From NCBI RefSeq assembly GCF_020804225.1, contig NZ_WJBI01000001.1, positions 831,201-895,200 of the forward strand: a stretch of DNA of 64,000 nt. The letters are read 5' to 3'. Each line of letters opens with the position of its first letter. Position 1 is the first letter of the stretch. The translations under genes and the position numbers were made by a program. Shown here piece after piece: positions 45,644-54,571 of this stretch. Below the pieces are notes generated by a model. The model had not been told where the DNA came from and ran no database searches. It was given only the letters and a program-made list of their open reading frames with translations. Source of the DNA: Methanosarcina sp. DH2. Its GTDB lineage: Archaea > Halobacteriota > Methanosarcinia > Methanosarcinales > Methanosarcinaceae.

Positions 45644-46231
45644 ATGCCATATCCGGTTGTACATGTTCTGTTTTTTTTGTTTTGCGTCGGCGCTGTAGGT
45701 GTATATGCTGCAACAACAGCTCTCTCTCGCAGAGAACTCTCATTTAAAGACTCAAGGAAGCTGTTATTGCTGGCATTCGTAGGCGGTTTATCTACACTGT
45801 TTCCGGATATAATGGTTGTATATAATATATTCGTAAACAGCACTTTAGAGCACTGCTCGATTGGCTCGATCCCGACACATTCATTAATGTTCAGTTCTAC
45901 TGCAGTTCTGTTCGGAGGAGTTGTCGGATATATTGCATATAGGCAGCTCAGCAAAGCAGTATACATGGCAATTTTTGCAGGGTCTGCTTTCCTTACACAT
46001 CTGCTTTTAGATGATATTGCTGAAGGAGGATGTGCTTATCTTTATCCGCTGTACAATAAGCCTATAAGTGTATTCTCAATAATGGATACCGGGTTCGCAG
46101 AAGCTGGCGGCTTGTTTAACTATCTAATAGTATCTCTTGTATCTGTTTTCTGTGTTTTTATTGTAATAATAATGGTATTGTTTGCTCTGAGTCAATTTGG
46201 GTTTGAATTCAGTTACAAAGCTGAAAAATGA
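45644..46231 (+). CDS. Membrane-bound metal-dependent hydrolase (YdjM/DUF457-like)
   Basis: A 195-residue membrane protein with four to five helices and a polar pattern typical of the YdjM family: His in PYPVVHVLFF near the start, FPDI (about residue 53), PTHSLMF (about 77) and THLLLDDI (about 115), followed by YPLYNKP. These His/Asp residues should bind a metal in the membrane plane. Substrate unknown. An ATG at 45626 is also in frame; 45644 starts at the conserved segment. Confidence 0.78.
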   Translation: MPYPVVHVLFFLFCVGAVGVYAATTALSRRELSFKDSRKLLLLAFVGGLSTLFPDIMVVYNIFVNSTLEHCSIGSIPTHSLMFSSTAVLFGGVVGYIAYRQLSKAVYMAIFAGSAFLTHLLLDDIAEGGCAYLYPLYNKPISVFSIMDTGFAEAGGLFNYLIVSLVSVFCVFIVIIMVLFALSQFGFEFSYKAEK

Positions 46232-46390
46232 TTCCAAATCGGGTTGATATATTAAACAAAAAACGTCAGGCAAAAATAAAAATTATTGATTAAAAGCCTG
46301 TCTTGTGGTCAGGTAATCAGAAATTAATAGTAAAAAAGTTAATAATTGATAAGGAGACAAAAAGAAAAAAAAGATTAAGGGATCTGTAAA

Positions 46391-46924
46391 TCAGTTTTGG
46401 AGATCACCCACACCATCGAGCTTTTTGACAACTCGAGCCGGATAACCCAGGGCAAGACTGTTCGGAGAGATGTCACGGCTAACTACAGAGCCAATCCCTA
46501 TTATCGAGTTTTCTCCGATCTCGACGCCCTGGGTGATTATACATCCTGGATTCACAGAAACCCCACGCCCGATTTTTATGGGAGCTATGGTCCTCGGATA
46601 CGCCTGTCTTGTGGTCAGGCTGCCTCTTGAATGAGCAGATAGGAAGCAGCGGTCCCCGATTTCAGCGTAATCCCCCACTGTGATCATTTCGGGATGGAGC
46701 CTGTCGAAGACCACATCATAACCGACATATACATTTTTCCCAAGGTTCACACCTCGCATTTTATGTAGTTTTGCTCTCCAGGAGGGAACCGGGGCACACG
46801 AGGCGAGACGTTCCAGAACCCAGTTTTTAAGATACTTTATCCCGAAGATGAGTTTATTGCTATGGTAGTGATCAGCCACTTCACTGAAAGTTACTTTATC
46901 TCTGTTAGATATTACAGCAGTCAT
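46391..46924 (-). CDS. Left-handed beta-helix (hexapeptide) acyltransferase
   Basis: A 177-residue acyltransferase. Hexapeptide repeats run over the middle and C-terminus (LGKNVYVGYDVVF, VGDYAEIGDRCFLSAHSRG, VSVNPGCIITQGVEIGENSIIGIGSVV, given here in parts), ending NSLALGYPARVVKKL as in WcaF/maltose acetyltransferase relatives. His in the SAHSRG loop is the likely catalytic residue. It transfers acetyl or another acyl group to a hydroxyl or amine. It is the last gene of the carrier-protein cluster, 176 bp after the DUF362 gene. The start at 46924 has GGGGGG 7 nt upstream; the ATG at 46939 has none. Confidence 0.85.
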   Translation of the reverse strand: MTAVISNRDKVTFSEVADHYHSNKLIFGIKYLKNWVLERLASCAPVPSWRAKLHKMRGVNLGKNVYVGYDVVFDRLHPEMITVGDYAEIGDRCFLSAHSRGSLTTRQAYPRTIAPIKIGRGVSVNPGCIITQGVEIGENSIIGIGSVVSRDISPNSLALGYPARVVKKLDGVGDLQN

Positions 46925-47115
46925 GGTAATGCCCCCCATTTTGTGGTGAAAACGCGTGATACTTACTTTTCATTACTCTTCCACCGATAAATATATTTCC
47001 TATAGTTAGTCTTGGACTACGTTAATTGAAGTTCGAACCATATTATTGAAATTTGATAATACACAATTTAGAAAGAAGTTTTATTCCATGATTTATCTTA
47101 TCATGTGATACCTGA

Positions 47116-48249
47116 TCAGGTTTTACTTCGGGTTACAATTTTAAGGAGTAAGGACTTTTTTATTTCTACCGCATCATTAGGGCACAGTTCACGGCAGCAA
47201 TAACACTGGATACACTTTTCCTGATTAATTTTCAGTGTCCTGCCTATTTCCTCAATTGCATGTGCTGAACAGTTCAAGACACAGGCTTTGCAAAGTGCGC
47301 AGCTTGAGGTGTTGATAAAAGGCTTTACAGTCAAATGTTTCCTAAAGGCTCTCATAAGAAAAGAGGGCACCATTGCGGTGGCTCCACCTTCGGACATTTT
47401 AAATCTGACTTTCACCTCCTCCAGAGGTACTCCTGCAAGTTCCGGATACCTGGTCCCGATCCCTCTTGAAAGTGCGGCTTTGTTTGTAGGCACCTTCAAA
47501 GGATCGATTCCTATCAGTTCGGAAGCAACCATGTCAAGGGCTACACAATCGTAACCTGCCATGACCACTCCTGAAGCTACAGGTGTTCCGTTGGCAGGGC
47601 CATTTCCCTCCATCCCGATCACTCCGTCCATAATTGCAAGATGAGGTTTGATTATTGAGTAGATATCAATTATGGCCTCCCCAAAGCGGTCACGGTCTTC
47701 CAGAGCATGTGCCTGTTTTCTGATTTTCTGAGGTACAGCTCCAAAGAAGTTTTTGACAGCCCCTGTATAAAGTGTCAATTCATGGGTCTTGAGTTTCGGA
47801 AGTGAGATTATCACATCAGCTTCAAGGAATGCTTTTGCGATATACAGGCGTGGAAACTGCCTTGCACCGGGAACAGAGATCTCGGTGTAACCTGAAGTCT
47901 CGAAATTGATAAGCTCCACACCGTAAGCTGATGCGACATCTTCAATTCCCGATGCATGAAAAGCCTCCGAAGTTGTAGTAGAACCCGGTTTCACAATCCC
48001 TGACCCGTCTCCTATCACCGGGATACCGCCTGCCTCCTTAACCAGTTCACACATTGCAGATACTACTGCAGGATGAGTTGTGACAGCGTCCTCAGGAGCC
48101 CGGATAGCAAGCACATTAGGTTTAAGCAGCACGCGCTTACCCGGAGTAATAATATTCTCAAGTCCGCCTATCAGGGAAAGTGACTCTTTAATTGCACTTT
48201 TTACGTTTGAGTAGTCGGAGCAGCGTACAATAGAAACTGTGGTGTTCAT
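47116..48249 (-). CDS. DUF362 domain protein with 2[4Fe-4S] ferredoxin tail
   Basis: A 377-residue protein. Residues 1-290 form the DUF362 domain (KRVLLKPNVLA, TTHPAVVSAM, KLKTHELTLYTGAVKNFFG), found in many anaerobes and of unknown activity. The C-terminal tail binds two clusters: Cys317, 320, 323, 327 and Cys346, 349, 352, 356. A redox role is therefore likely. It lies third from the end of the carrier-protein cluster, 159 bp after the NadE-like gene, and may reduce the tethered intermediate. Confidence 0.88.
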   Translation of the reverse strand: MNTTVSIVRCSDYSNVKSAIKESLSLIGGLENIITPGKRVLLKPNVLAIRAPEDAVTTHPAVVSAMCELVKEAGGIPVIGDGSGIVKPGSTTTSEAFHASGIEDVASAYGVELINFETSGYTEISVPGARQFPRLYIAKAFLEADVIISLPKLKTHELTLYTGAVKNFFGAVPQKIRKQAHALEDRDRFGEAIIDIYSIIKPHLAIMDGVIGMEGNGPANGTPVASGVVMAGYDCVALDMVASELIGIDPLKVPTNKAALSRGIGTRYPELAGVPLEEVKVRFKMSEGGATAMVPSFLMRAFRKHLTVKPFINTSSCALCKACVLNCSAHAIEEIGRTLKINQEKCIQCYCCRELCPNDAVEIKKSLLLKIVTRSKT

Positions 48250-48408
48250 GCTTATCCATCTGGATTATTAACCGAGATATTATCTTGAACTTTGACTTCA
48301 AGCCTCGACTTTGAACTTAAACTTCTGGATTTTCTAGGGTAAAGCCCTCAAATAGTTTTTCTGGCAATTCACCAGCTTACGTTTAGTATAAGGCTTACTC
48401 TATGCAGC

Positions 48409-49473
48409 TTACTTTCCCAGATAATAGACAGGAGGAGTAGCCCGCACATATTCGGTCGTATCCCTTACTCTGTCGATGTGCCTCCAGGCTTTTTCTATAG
48501 TATCTCCGGGCAGACCGGTGTTCTTTTCAGTAATCTCTAAGGATAGTTTATGTTCCTTAGCGTACAGCAGCTGGTCCATGATATGCATGGGCATGCGCCA
48601 GTAAAATTCCTCATCGGTTGTATAATGGCTCCATGTATCGGCACTTGGCGGACGCTTTATAATTGCCTCATTTACCATGAGGTGTTTTGCCAGGGCATAG
48701 ATCTGAGTCTTATAGCAGTCTGCAAGAGGCTCGAGGTCGACGCCGCCATCTCCGTATTTCACAAACTGACCAAGGACAAGTTCGGTCTTATTGGTTGTGC
48801 CACAAACAACGTAATTCATCTTTTCGGCATACATATACTGGACTATCATTCTGGACCTCTGTTTGACATTCTGCAGGCCAATTAATTCCAGATAATCGTT
48901 TGCTTTCAACCTGTACCTGGCAACCGTTTCCCCATCCTTTATCAGCCTGATATACGGAACATTTAACAGCCCCTGATTGAGGAAGTCAGGTAGCACGAGC
49001 GAGGTTTTGTGCACCTCGGGGTCGTATTCCGGGCAGGTCCTTTTTATTATCTGTTCCTTTTTGTCGTAGATGCCAAGGGCCTCAATAATTGGAGAAATAG
49101 GGACTTCCTCATATGAAACTCCCAGGCTTTCACAGATTTCCGCCCCCAGGGTTCTACTTGAAGGAGCTGACTCTTTTTCAGGGAGGAGAATTCCGTACAC
49201 GTTTTCCTTCCCGAATTCCTGTACGCAAAGCGTAAGGGCTACAGCTGAATCAATACCTCCCGAAACTCCCAGGACTACCCCCTTTTTCTTAAAAGCGGTA
49301 ACCTGGTCTCGTATGAAACCCTTGAGCTTTTCAGCAAGCTTATCAGTATCTCTGTTCATTTCATCCATGATCTGTGCATTGATGTAATTTATTGACCCCT
49401 CAGTGCTATTTTTGGATAACTTCCCTATATTACTCTCTGTAGTCTGCGCTACGCTACTTCCGATTATCTGCAT
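48409..49473 (-). CDS. nadE: NadE-family ATP-dependent amide synthetase
   Basis: A 354-residue protein with the NAD synthetase fold: P-loop SGGIDSA (71-77), SRTLGAE, and the late GTTNKTELVLGQFVKYGDGG that binds ATP and deamido-NAD in true NadE. There is no glutaminase domain, so ammonia would be used directly. It is longer than ordinary archaeal NadE because of a ~36-residue polar N-terminus (start supported by GGGGAG 8 nt upstream) and extra C-terminal length. Its place in the carrier-protein cluster suggests it may amidate another acid. A housekeeping role cannot be excluded, as no other nadE is in view. Confidence 0.75.
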   Translation of the reverse strand: MQIIGSSVAQTTESNIGKLSKNSTEGSINYINAQIMDEMNRDTDKLAEKLKGFIRDQVTAFKKKGVVLGVSGGIDSAVALTLCVQEFGKENVYGILLPEKESAPSSRTLGAEICESLGVSYEEVPISPIIEALGIYDKKEQIIKRTCPEYDPEVHKTSLVLPDFLNQGLLNVPYIRLIKDGETVARYRLKANDYLELIGLQNVKQRSRMIVQYMYAEKMNYVVCGTTNKTELVLGQFVKYGDGGVDLEPLADCYKTQIYALAKHLMVNEAIIKRPPSADTWSHYTTDEEFYWRMPMHIMDQLLYAKEHKLSLEITEKNTGLPGDTIEKAWRHIDRVRDTTEYVRATPPVYYLGK

Positions 49474-49641
49474 AGTATTACTCCCCTGATCGATTATTTG
49501 TGATGGTAATTGGTTATACGTTTAGGTGATTGGTCACATGTTAAACTTCTATATTTAAACTGCTGGCAATTAGTTATTAATTATCTGACCCTTTGCCTGG
49601 ATAGTTTTTGCCGAAATAGTTCTTTGCCGGATAGCTGTTGA

Positions 49642-50679
49642 TTAAATTTTAAGCAGGATTTTTTGTGGACTATTTATCTTTAGTTCAAGTTTTTCTGCAG
49701 CTTCCTCTATCAGTGGCTGCGATAGTTCCTGGTTAAGTTTTTCCAGCCCTTCTTCCCTTGACATTTCCCCGCTTCGGACAAGCCCTGCTATGTCAAAGGC
49801 GTATGGATGGAAGCCATACTTTTCCAGATGGTTATAGCATGCAAAAGAATTCAATGTACAGTTGGTTGAATTGCTGTCATTGAGGTCAGGAGCTTTCCAT
49901 CCAAGTCCAACTATGGTCTCAAGTACTTTATCTTCGCTGTACTCCCACAGGCAGAGTGGGTGCAAAATGGATGGAGCAATCTCGCCTATATTTTTAATGA
50001 CCTCGTTTTTAATAAGAAACTGCTCATCTCTGTCATCAATTCCTATTTTTTGCAGCTGCTTTTCAAAGAGGTTCCTTGACCATTGTATGAAATTAGCTGA
50101 TAGGTTGATTATAGGATTGGGCGACTGTCCTGCTGTAAAAGCAAATATTATAAAAGGTGCTTTCTGCACTATTGCCTGTTCCAGCAGTTTCTGTTTTATT
50201 ATGCTGATGCAGATATTGCATATGTCGCTTGCCCTGTATTTGGCAAACTTCGGGAACGCGTCACGTGATTCGGCTGCCTTTCGGAAGAGCTCGTACAGGA
50301 CCTCCTTTTCTATTGTCAGCTTAAAATAGTCGCATCCCGTAATCTCACACATTTTCTTTGCGTTTACCACGGCATAATCTGAAGTAAATCCGTTATCAAA
50401 CTGGACAGCAAGTACTTTCAGGAATGGGTAGTCTTTTTTAAGTTTGTAAAGTGTGTATGAAGAGTCTTTTCCACCTGAAAGTGCAAATATCACATCATAA
50501 TTGCCCCTGCCGCTGTATTCCTTAAAGAGCCCTTCAATCCTGTTTAGGTACTGCTCCTTTTCCTGAGAAGAAAGAGGGACATACGTCTCACAGAAATGGC
50601 AGGTGCCGCTTTCTTTATTAAATTCTATGCCTGGAATATCCGAGTCCAGAACACACTTTTTACATACTAGCTTTGACAT
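49642..50679 (-). CDS. Zinc-ribbon PP-loop ATPase (WbpG/N-acetyl sugar amidotransferase-like)
   Basis: A 345-residue PP-loop enzyme. An N-terminal zinc ribbon (Cys6-x2-Cys9, Cys27-x2-Cys30) precedes the pyrophosphatase loop ALSGGKDSSYT (about 66-76). A further CNICISIIKQK segment lies near residue 152. This arrangement is that of WbpG/PseA-type amidotransferases, which adenylate a carbonyl and add nitrogen, and of some thiolation enzymes. No HisH/HisF-type ammonia supplier is in the window. The start overlaps the ligase gene 3' end by 20 bp, so they are co-translated. Substrate unknown. Confidence 0.8.
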   Translation of the reverse strand: MSKLVCKKCVLDSDIPGIEFNKESGTCHFCETYVPLSSQEKEQYLNRIEGLFKEYSGRGNYDVIFALSGGKDSSYTLYKLKKDYPFLKVLAVQFDNGFTSDYAVVNAKKMCEITGCDYFKLTIEKEVLYELFRKAAESRDAFPKFAKYRASDICNICISIIKQKLLEQAIVQKAPFIIFAFTAGQSPNPIINLSANFIQWSRNLFEKQLQKIGIDDRDEQFLIKNEVIKNIGEIAPSILHPLCLWEYSEDKVLETIVGLGWKAPDLNDSNSTNCTLNSFACYNHLEKYGFHPYAFDIAGLVRSGEMSREEGLEKLNQELSQPLIEEAAEKLELKINSPQKILLKI

Positions 50680-52147
50680 GCTGATACTCCTCTATAATAG
50701 ACCTGTTGGATATTTTCCCGTTCTCACTTAGCGGAAGATGGTCGATGAAGAGGATCTCCCTGGGGTACAGGTAGCCTGGCAGGTTCTTCCTGCAGAAGGC
50801 AAAAATCGCATCAATTTCAGTTCCCTGATTTGGTATAACCATGAGGCTGATTGCATTGCCCATAAGCTCATGGGTTACAGGCACAACAAAAACACTGGAA
50901 ACCTCACTGTTCTTTTCTATCTCTTTTTCAATCTCTCTCGGGTTAACCCGGTGATCCCCTATTTTTATGAGGTCGTCCTTACGCCCAAGAAGCCTGATAT
51001 ACCCGCCTGGTAATTTCTGTGCCAGATCCCCTGTATGAAGCCACCCGTTGATAACTCTCTTCTCAGTTGCGTCCTCATCATTCAGGTAACCCAGAAGGAT
51101 ATTGTCTCCCCTGGCAACAAGCTCGCCTGTTACATCAGGCTCTACCGGCCTGTTTTCAGAATCAAAGACATCAAGTGTGACTCCAGGAATTGCCTTTCCG
51201 ATAGTATCGATAAATTCGTCCACATATTCTGCTGGCAGGTAGGCAAGTCTTGCTGTAGCTTCGGTCTGGCCGTACATTGGCAGAATCTGCGTACCCGGAC
51301 TTAACTCCCTGATACTCCGTACAATAGCCCGGTCCATGGCTCCGCCAGCAGATGCAGCAGTCCTGACATTCGTAAAGGCTTTTTTGAACCTTTCCGGATA
51401 TCTGAGAAGAATACGATAGGTACTGGGCACTCCATAAAATATAGATACTCCGGATTCTATAAGATTGAAAACAGGGTCTATGAAATTCATTGTTCCGGTA
51501 TGGATTGACCCTCCAGCTATCAGGTGGGAGTTAATAATCGAATTCCCGAAGGCGTGATGAGGAGAGATTACAAGTGCTGCTTTATCCTCTGGAGTTATGC
51601 TCAGAACCTCGATTATTGACCTGGCATTTGAGACCAGGTTTTTATTGCTTAACATAACTCCTTTAGGAGTGCCTGTCGTGCCTGAAGTATAAAGCACCAG
51701 CTTCAGTTCGGGATTGTTTCTTTCGAGTATCACTCTTTTACTGCGAGTCTCTACTACGTTATCGTCTGAAACGACGATCACCGTTCCGAAACGCTCAAAA
51801 AATCCATCTCCAAATCTCAAGTACTGCTTTCTCGTTGCAATTATATTGTTAATGCATGCAGCGTCAAGGATTCTTTCAAGGCTTAACCCCGGCAATTCTA
51901 TTGGAAGAGGTATTGCGATGTTGCCTGACCGGTATACTGCCATAAGTATTTTTATGTATTGTGTGCCGGACTCAGCCAGTATTGCAAATCTGCAGTGCTC
52001 AAAGTCAGTCAGAGATGAAGCAATTATGCTTATATCCTCATCAAGGCGGCTATAAGAAATAGACTTTTTACCCTCTTCAAGGGCAGTCTGGTGAGGAGTT
52101 TTTCTGGCGTGTTCAGTGATATAAGCATCAATTTTCATGCCCCTCAC
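50660..52147 (-). CDS. AMP-forming acyl/aminoacyl ligase (carrier-protein loading)
   Basis: A 495-residue ANL-superfamily adenylating enzyme. Core motifs: YTSGTTGTPKG (153-163), MYGQTEA, HTGDLAQ, GRKDDLIKIG and the C-terminal catalytic Lys478 (SENGKIS). It activates a carboxylate as the adenylate and moves it to a phosphopantetheine thiol. Its overlap with the ACP gene (GTGA: GTG start on the ACP TGA stop) makes that ACP the probable acceptor. An ATG three codons in, with GAGGGG before it, may be the main start. The acid it uses (fatty, aryl or amino) is not evident. Confidence 0.92.
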   Translation of the reverse strand: MRGMKIDAYITEHARKTPHQTALEEGKKSISYSRLDEDISIIASSLTDFEHCRFAILAESGTQYIKILMAVYRSGNIAIPLPIELPGLSLERILDAACINNIIATRKQYLRFGDGFFERFGTVIVVSDDNVVETRSKRVILERNNPELKLVLYTSGTTGTPKGVMLSNKNLVSNARSIIEVLSITPEDKAALVISPHHAFGNSIINSHLIAGGSIHTGTMNFIDPVFNLIESGVSIFYGVPSTYRILLRYPERFKKAFTNVRTAASAGGAMDRAIVRSIRELSPGTQILPMYGQTEATARLAYLPAEYVDEFIDTIGKAIPGVTLDVFDSENRPVEPDVTGELVARGDNILLGYLNDEDATEKRVINGWLHTGDLAQKLPGGYIRLLGRKDDLIKIGDHRVNPREIEKEIEKNSEVSSVFVVPVTHELMGNAISLMVIPNQGTEIDAIFAFCRKNLPGYLYPREILFIDHLPLSENGKISNRSIIEEYQHVKASM

Positions 52148-52389
52148 TTCGCCAGTCTGGTTATCAGGTCGGTGATCCCCTGCAGGGAGTCGAAATTCTC
52201 GGGAGTCAGCATATCTTCAGGAATTTCGATAGAATATGTTTCACAGATATAGTCTATCAATTCGAGTAAACCGATAGAATCTATGATGCCGTTCTGGGTG
52301 AGAGAGTCGCTATCTTTAAGAACAGCTCCCCGCTCCATGAAAGAATTGTCCTTCAAATAATCAAGTATACCATTCTTTATATGTTCCAT
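52144..52389 (-). CDS. Acyl carrier protein
   Basis: An 81-residue acidic four-helix carrier protein. The phosphopantetheine attachment Ser38 sits in IIDSIGLLELIDYI, where D-S-I/L at the start of helix 2 is the hallmark. Helix 3 region IPEDMLTPENFDSLQGI is also typical. It resembles the D-alanyl/aminoacyl carrier proteins and stand-alone ACPs of bacterial clusters more than fatty-acid ACP. Archaea normally lack ACP. AAGGGG precedes the ATG by 9 nt. The PPTase that would activate it is the next gene upstream. Confidence 0.93.
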   Translation of the reverse strand: MEHIKNGILDYLKDNSFMERGAVLKDSDSLTQNGIIDSIGLLELIDYICETYSIEIPEDMLTPENFDSLQGITDLITRLAK

Positions 52390-52481
52390 GTAATCTTACC
52401 CCTTAATTAAATTATTAATTGCAAGTAACACACATTTTGTCCATAGTAGTTGAAAGCCCCACAGGTAGTTATGTAATACAA

Positions 52482-52490
52482 CTATATAAA
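52482..52490 (-). promoter_or_regulatory. TATA box for the ACP operon
   Basis: On the minus strand TTTATATAG lies about 93-100 nt before the ACP ATG. It would give a start near 52459 and a 70-nt leader. The 298-bp gap between the PPTase and ACP genes (52390-52687) holds this box and no gene. Confidence 0.55.
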
Positions 52491-52687
52491 TAATTTGAGA
52501 GTATATATCCCAGATAAATGTTACTGGAAAAACAAAATAGAAAAGAGCTCAAACGCATCAGGTCATGATACTCGATTCATACGGATTTAGCAGTAACATG
52601 ACTGGAATTAATTAATGGAACCTATCTATCCGTGTACTACCTTAGAAAGAAATGAACTTTACGCAAAACAGTATCAAACTTTCTACC

Positions 52688-53377
52688 TTAGTTATAGTTG
52701 ATTTTTCCAAGTCGACTTATATTAATAGTATATGGATCTGAACTGGTAACGACAGAAAATGTATATTTATTGTCCAGTATGTAAATAGAATAACAGATAT
52801 TATTACAGTCCGGCTCTTTACCAAGAATGGAAAATATGCTTGCATTAGAAAACTTACAGTAAGCTTCTTTCATGGTCCATGTCTTCAAGAGGTCGGTGCC
52901 ACTTAATGATTTGTCTATGCATGAAGGTTTTGTTTGAAAGTATTTTAAAGTATTTTTTAGTACCAGTGGTCTTATAACTTCAACATCAATCCCAAGTTCA
53001 ACCCTGGATATTGCAAGAGTTACAATACTTTCAGAGTAGGATAAGCAGATGTGCAATTCTTTATGGTTTAGTATATGGACTTCTCCATACTCGTCTTTAT
53101 AAGTAGAGACATCCATGATAGATTTTTTATTAAGAAGACGATATAGAACATGTTTCAAAACCACTCTGGATACAATATATCTTTTTTTGAAATATATGGT
53201 TTTCAGTTTTTCCAGATGCTCTTTCTCGATATTATTGAGATATTCCTGATTTAGTATGTCATAATCATCCAGATCAATAAGAAAAATAAGAATATCGTTT
53301 CGTTCCCATAAGTAGGGTATATTTTCCAGAGGAACGGAAGAAAGCATCATTAAATTCTCAGTATATATGCAGCTCAC
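52688..53377 (-). CDS. 4'-Phosphopantetheinyl transferase (Sfp type)
   Basis: A 229-residue enzyme that moves phosphopantetheine from CoA to the Ser of a carrier protein. Key motifs are LGIDVE (128-133; Asp131 and Glu133 bind Mg) and TWTMKEAYCK (166-175; Glu171 and the Lys), with CLSYS (111-115) in place of the more common LSHS. A two-domain Sfp size fits. The start at 53377 is GTG; a TATA box 22-35 nt upstream would make the mRNA almost leaderless. An ATG nine codons later is possible. The gene is clearly richer in A/T than its neighbours, which suggests transfer from another genome. Confidence 0.88.
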   Translation of the reverse strand: MSCIYTENLMMLSSVPLENIPYLWERNDILIFLIDLDDYDILNQEYLNNIEKEHLEKLKTIYFKKRYIVSRVVLKHVLYRLLNKKSIMDVSTYKDEYGEVHILNHKELHICLSYSESIVTLAISRVELGIDVEVIRPLVLKNTLKYFQTKPSCIDKSLSGTDLLKTWTMKEAYCKFSNASIFSILGKEPDCNNICYSIYILDNKYTFSVVTSSDPYTINISRLGKINYN

Positions 53378-53398
53378 AATATATTTACTACAATTGGC

Positions 53399-53412
53399 TG
53401 TATATAAAAATT
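53399..53412 (-). promoter_or_regulatory. TATA box for the PPTase gene
   Basis: The minus strand reads AATTTTTATATACA, a strong archaeal TATA box. Its distance predicts a transcription start within a few bases of the GTG at 53377. Confidence 0.55.
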
Positions 53413-54571
53413 CATTTCACAACTGGTGAAAAAATACAAAAATCAATTTGATTTTCTATCAGCCAAAAATTCCAAATTCGATGATACTTATTCCACGGAA
53501 TCTCTAAACACACATAGATTTACTCTGTAGATGTCAGTTTGTTACCTTTCATCCTAAATGTTTCAATCTTTACCCGTTAATTTTTATTTGTTATTTCCTA
53601 CCTGACTTGATTCATGAGTCTGTTCTGAAACGGCGCTGGTATAAAGAGAGAGTTGATTTGAACAGCAGAAGAAAGCTCCTGCAGGAAAGAATAAAGGAAA
53701 GAGAAAAGACTTGATAGGTCAGGGCAAATTCTCTCTACATTCTCCAAAACTCAAACCGTAAGACAGGAAAAAATGGTCACTAGCTGTTTCAGGATAAGTT
53801 TCAGGATTACACATGCCAGACGACGTTAACATATAATCTTGTTCTTGTAGCAGCTCACTTTTTTACGACTATTCACAAACCACTTATCTCAGAAGAGCCC
53901 TGGATAACCCCAGATAAATATAATCAATAAGATTCAGGTTGCTTGTTCAGGTAACTTTAACAAGGGAACTTAGACTATAATTTATACTTCGAATTTATAC
54001 TTCTAATTCATACTTTGAATCCATACTTCGAATTTATACTTCTAATTCATACTTTGAATTTATACTTCTAATTCATACTTTGAATCCATACTTCTAATTC
54101 ACACTCTAATTATCTTTTGCCGTCTTTCTGCTTGCAGGCTGAACTGGTAACATTAGTTCAAAATTGTTTCCATCAATTCTAATGTAAACTACTTATACAT
54201 AAGATCTTATTCTGCAATACTAATGGATCTTCAAGCAGGGATCATTTCAGTATAATAACTGACAGTTAACCTTCACCACTCCCTGTTATTATGAAGTTGA
54301 AGGTTAGACAGATAAAGACTATGAGGTTTCATCCTTTTCTGAATTGATCGGTGGATCTGCATAACATATCTGGATATCCATAATATACTTCAATATAAAT
54401 ATTTAAAAAAAAGTAATCCTAAAATATATAAACGATAAGGATATAGGGTATTCGATTCTTAGCGCCCTTACGTAAGGGTTGCATCTGTTTGGAAATAACA
54501 ACCAGAATGAGATGAATACAGCATAAAAAAGAATATAGTTTAAATTATCATTAAAACTGAGGTGTCCGAAA
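53413..54571. other. Large gene-free AT-rich region
   Basis: About 1.2 kb between the divergent PPTase and DUF2551 genes, without RNA or protein genes that I can support. The only clear structure is the 13-bp minisatellite at 53979-54107. The frame on the minus strand at 54403-54687 overlaps the DUF2551 gene and looks like chance. Confidence 0.5.
53979..54107. repeat. 13-bp minisatellite, about 10 units, AT-rich
   Basis: Units of the form AATTYATACTTYK: nine exact-length 13-bp units from 53979 to 54095 and a 12-bp tenth. Variants (TTTATACTTCG, TTCATACTTTG, TCCATACTTCG) recur in a higher-order pattern of two to three units, as in the tract at 15158. Confidence 0.93.
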
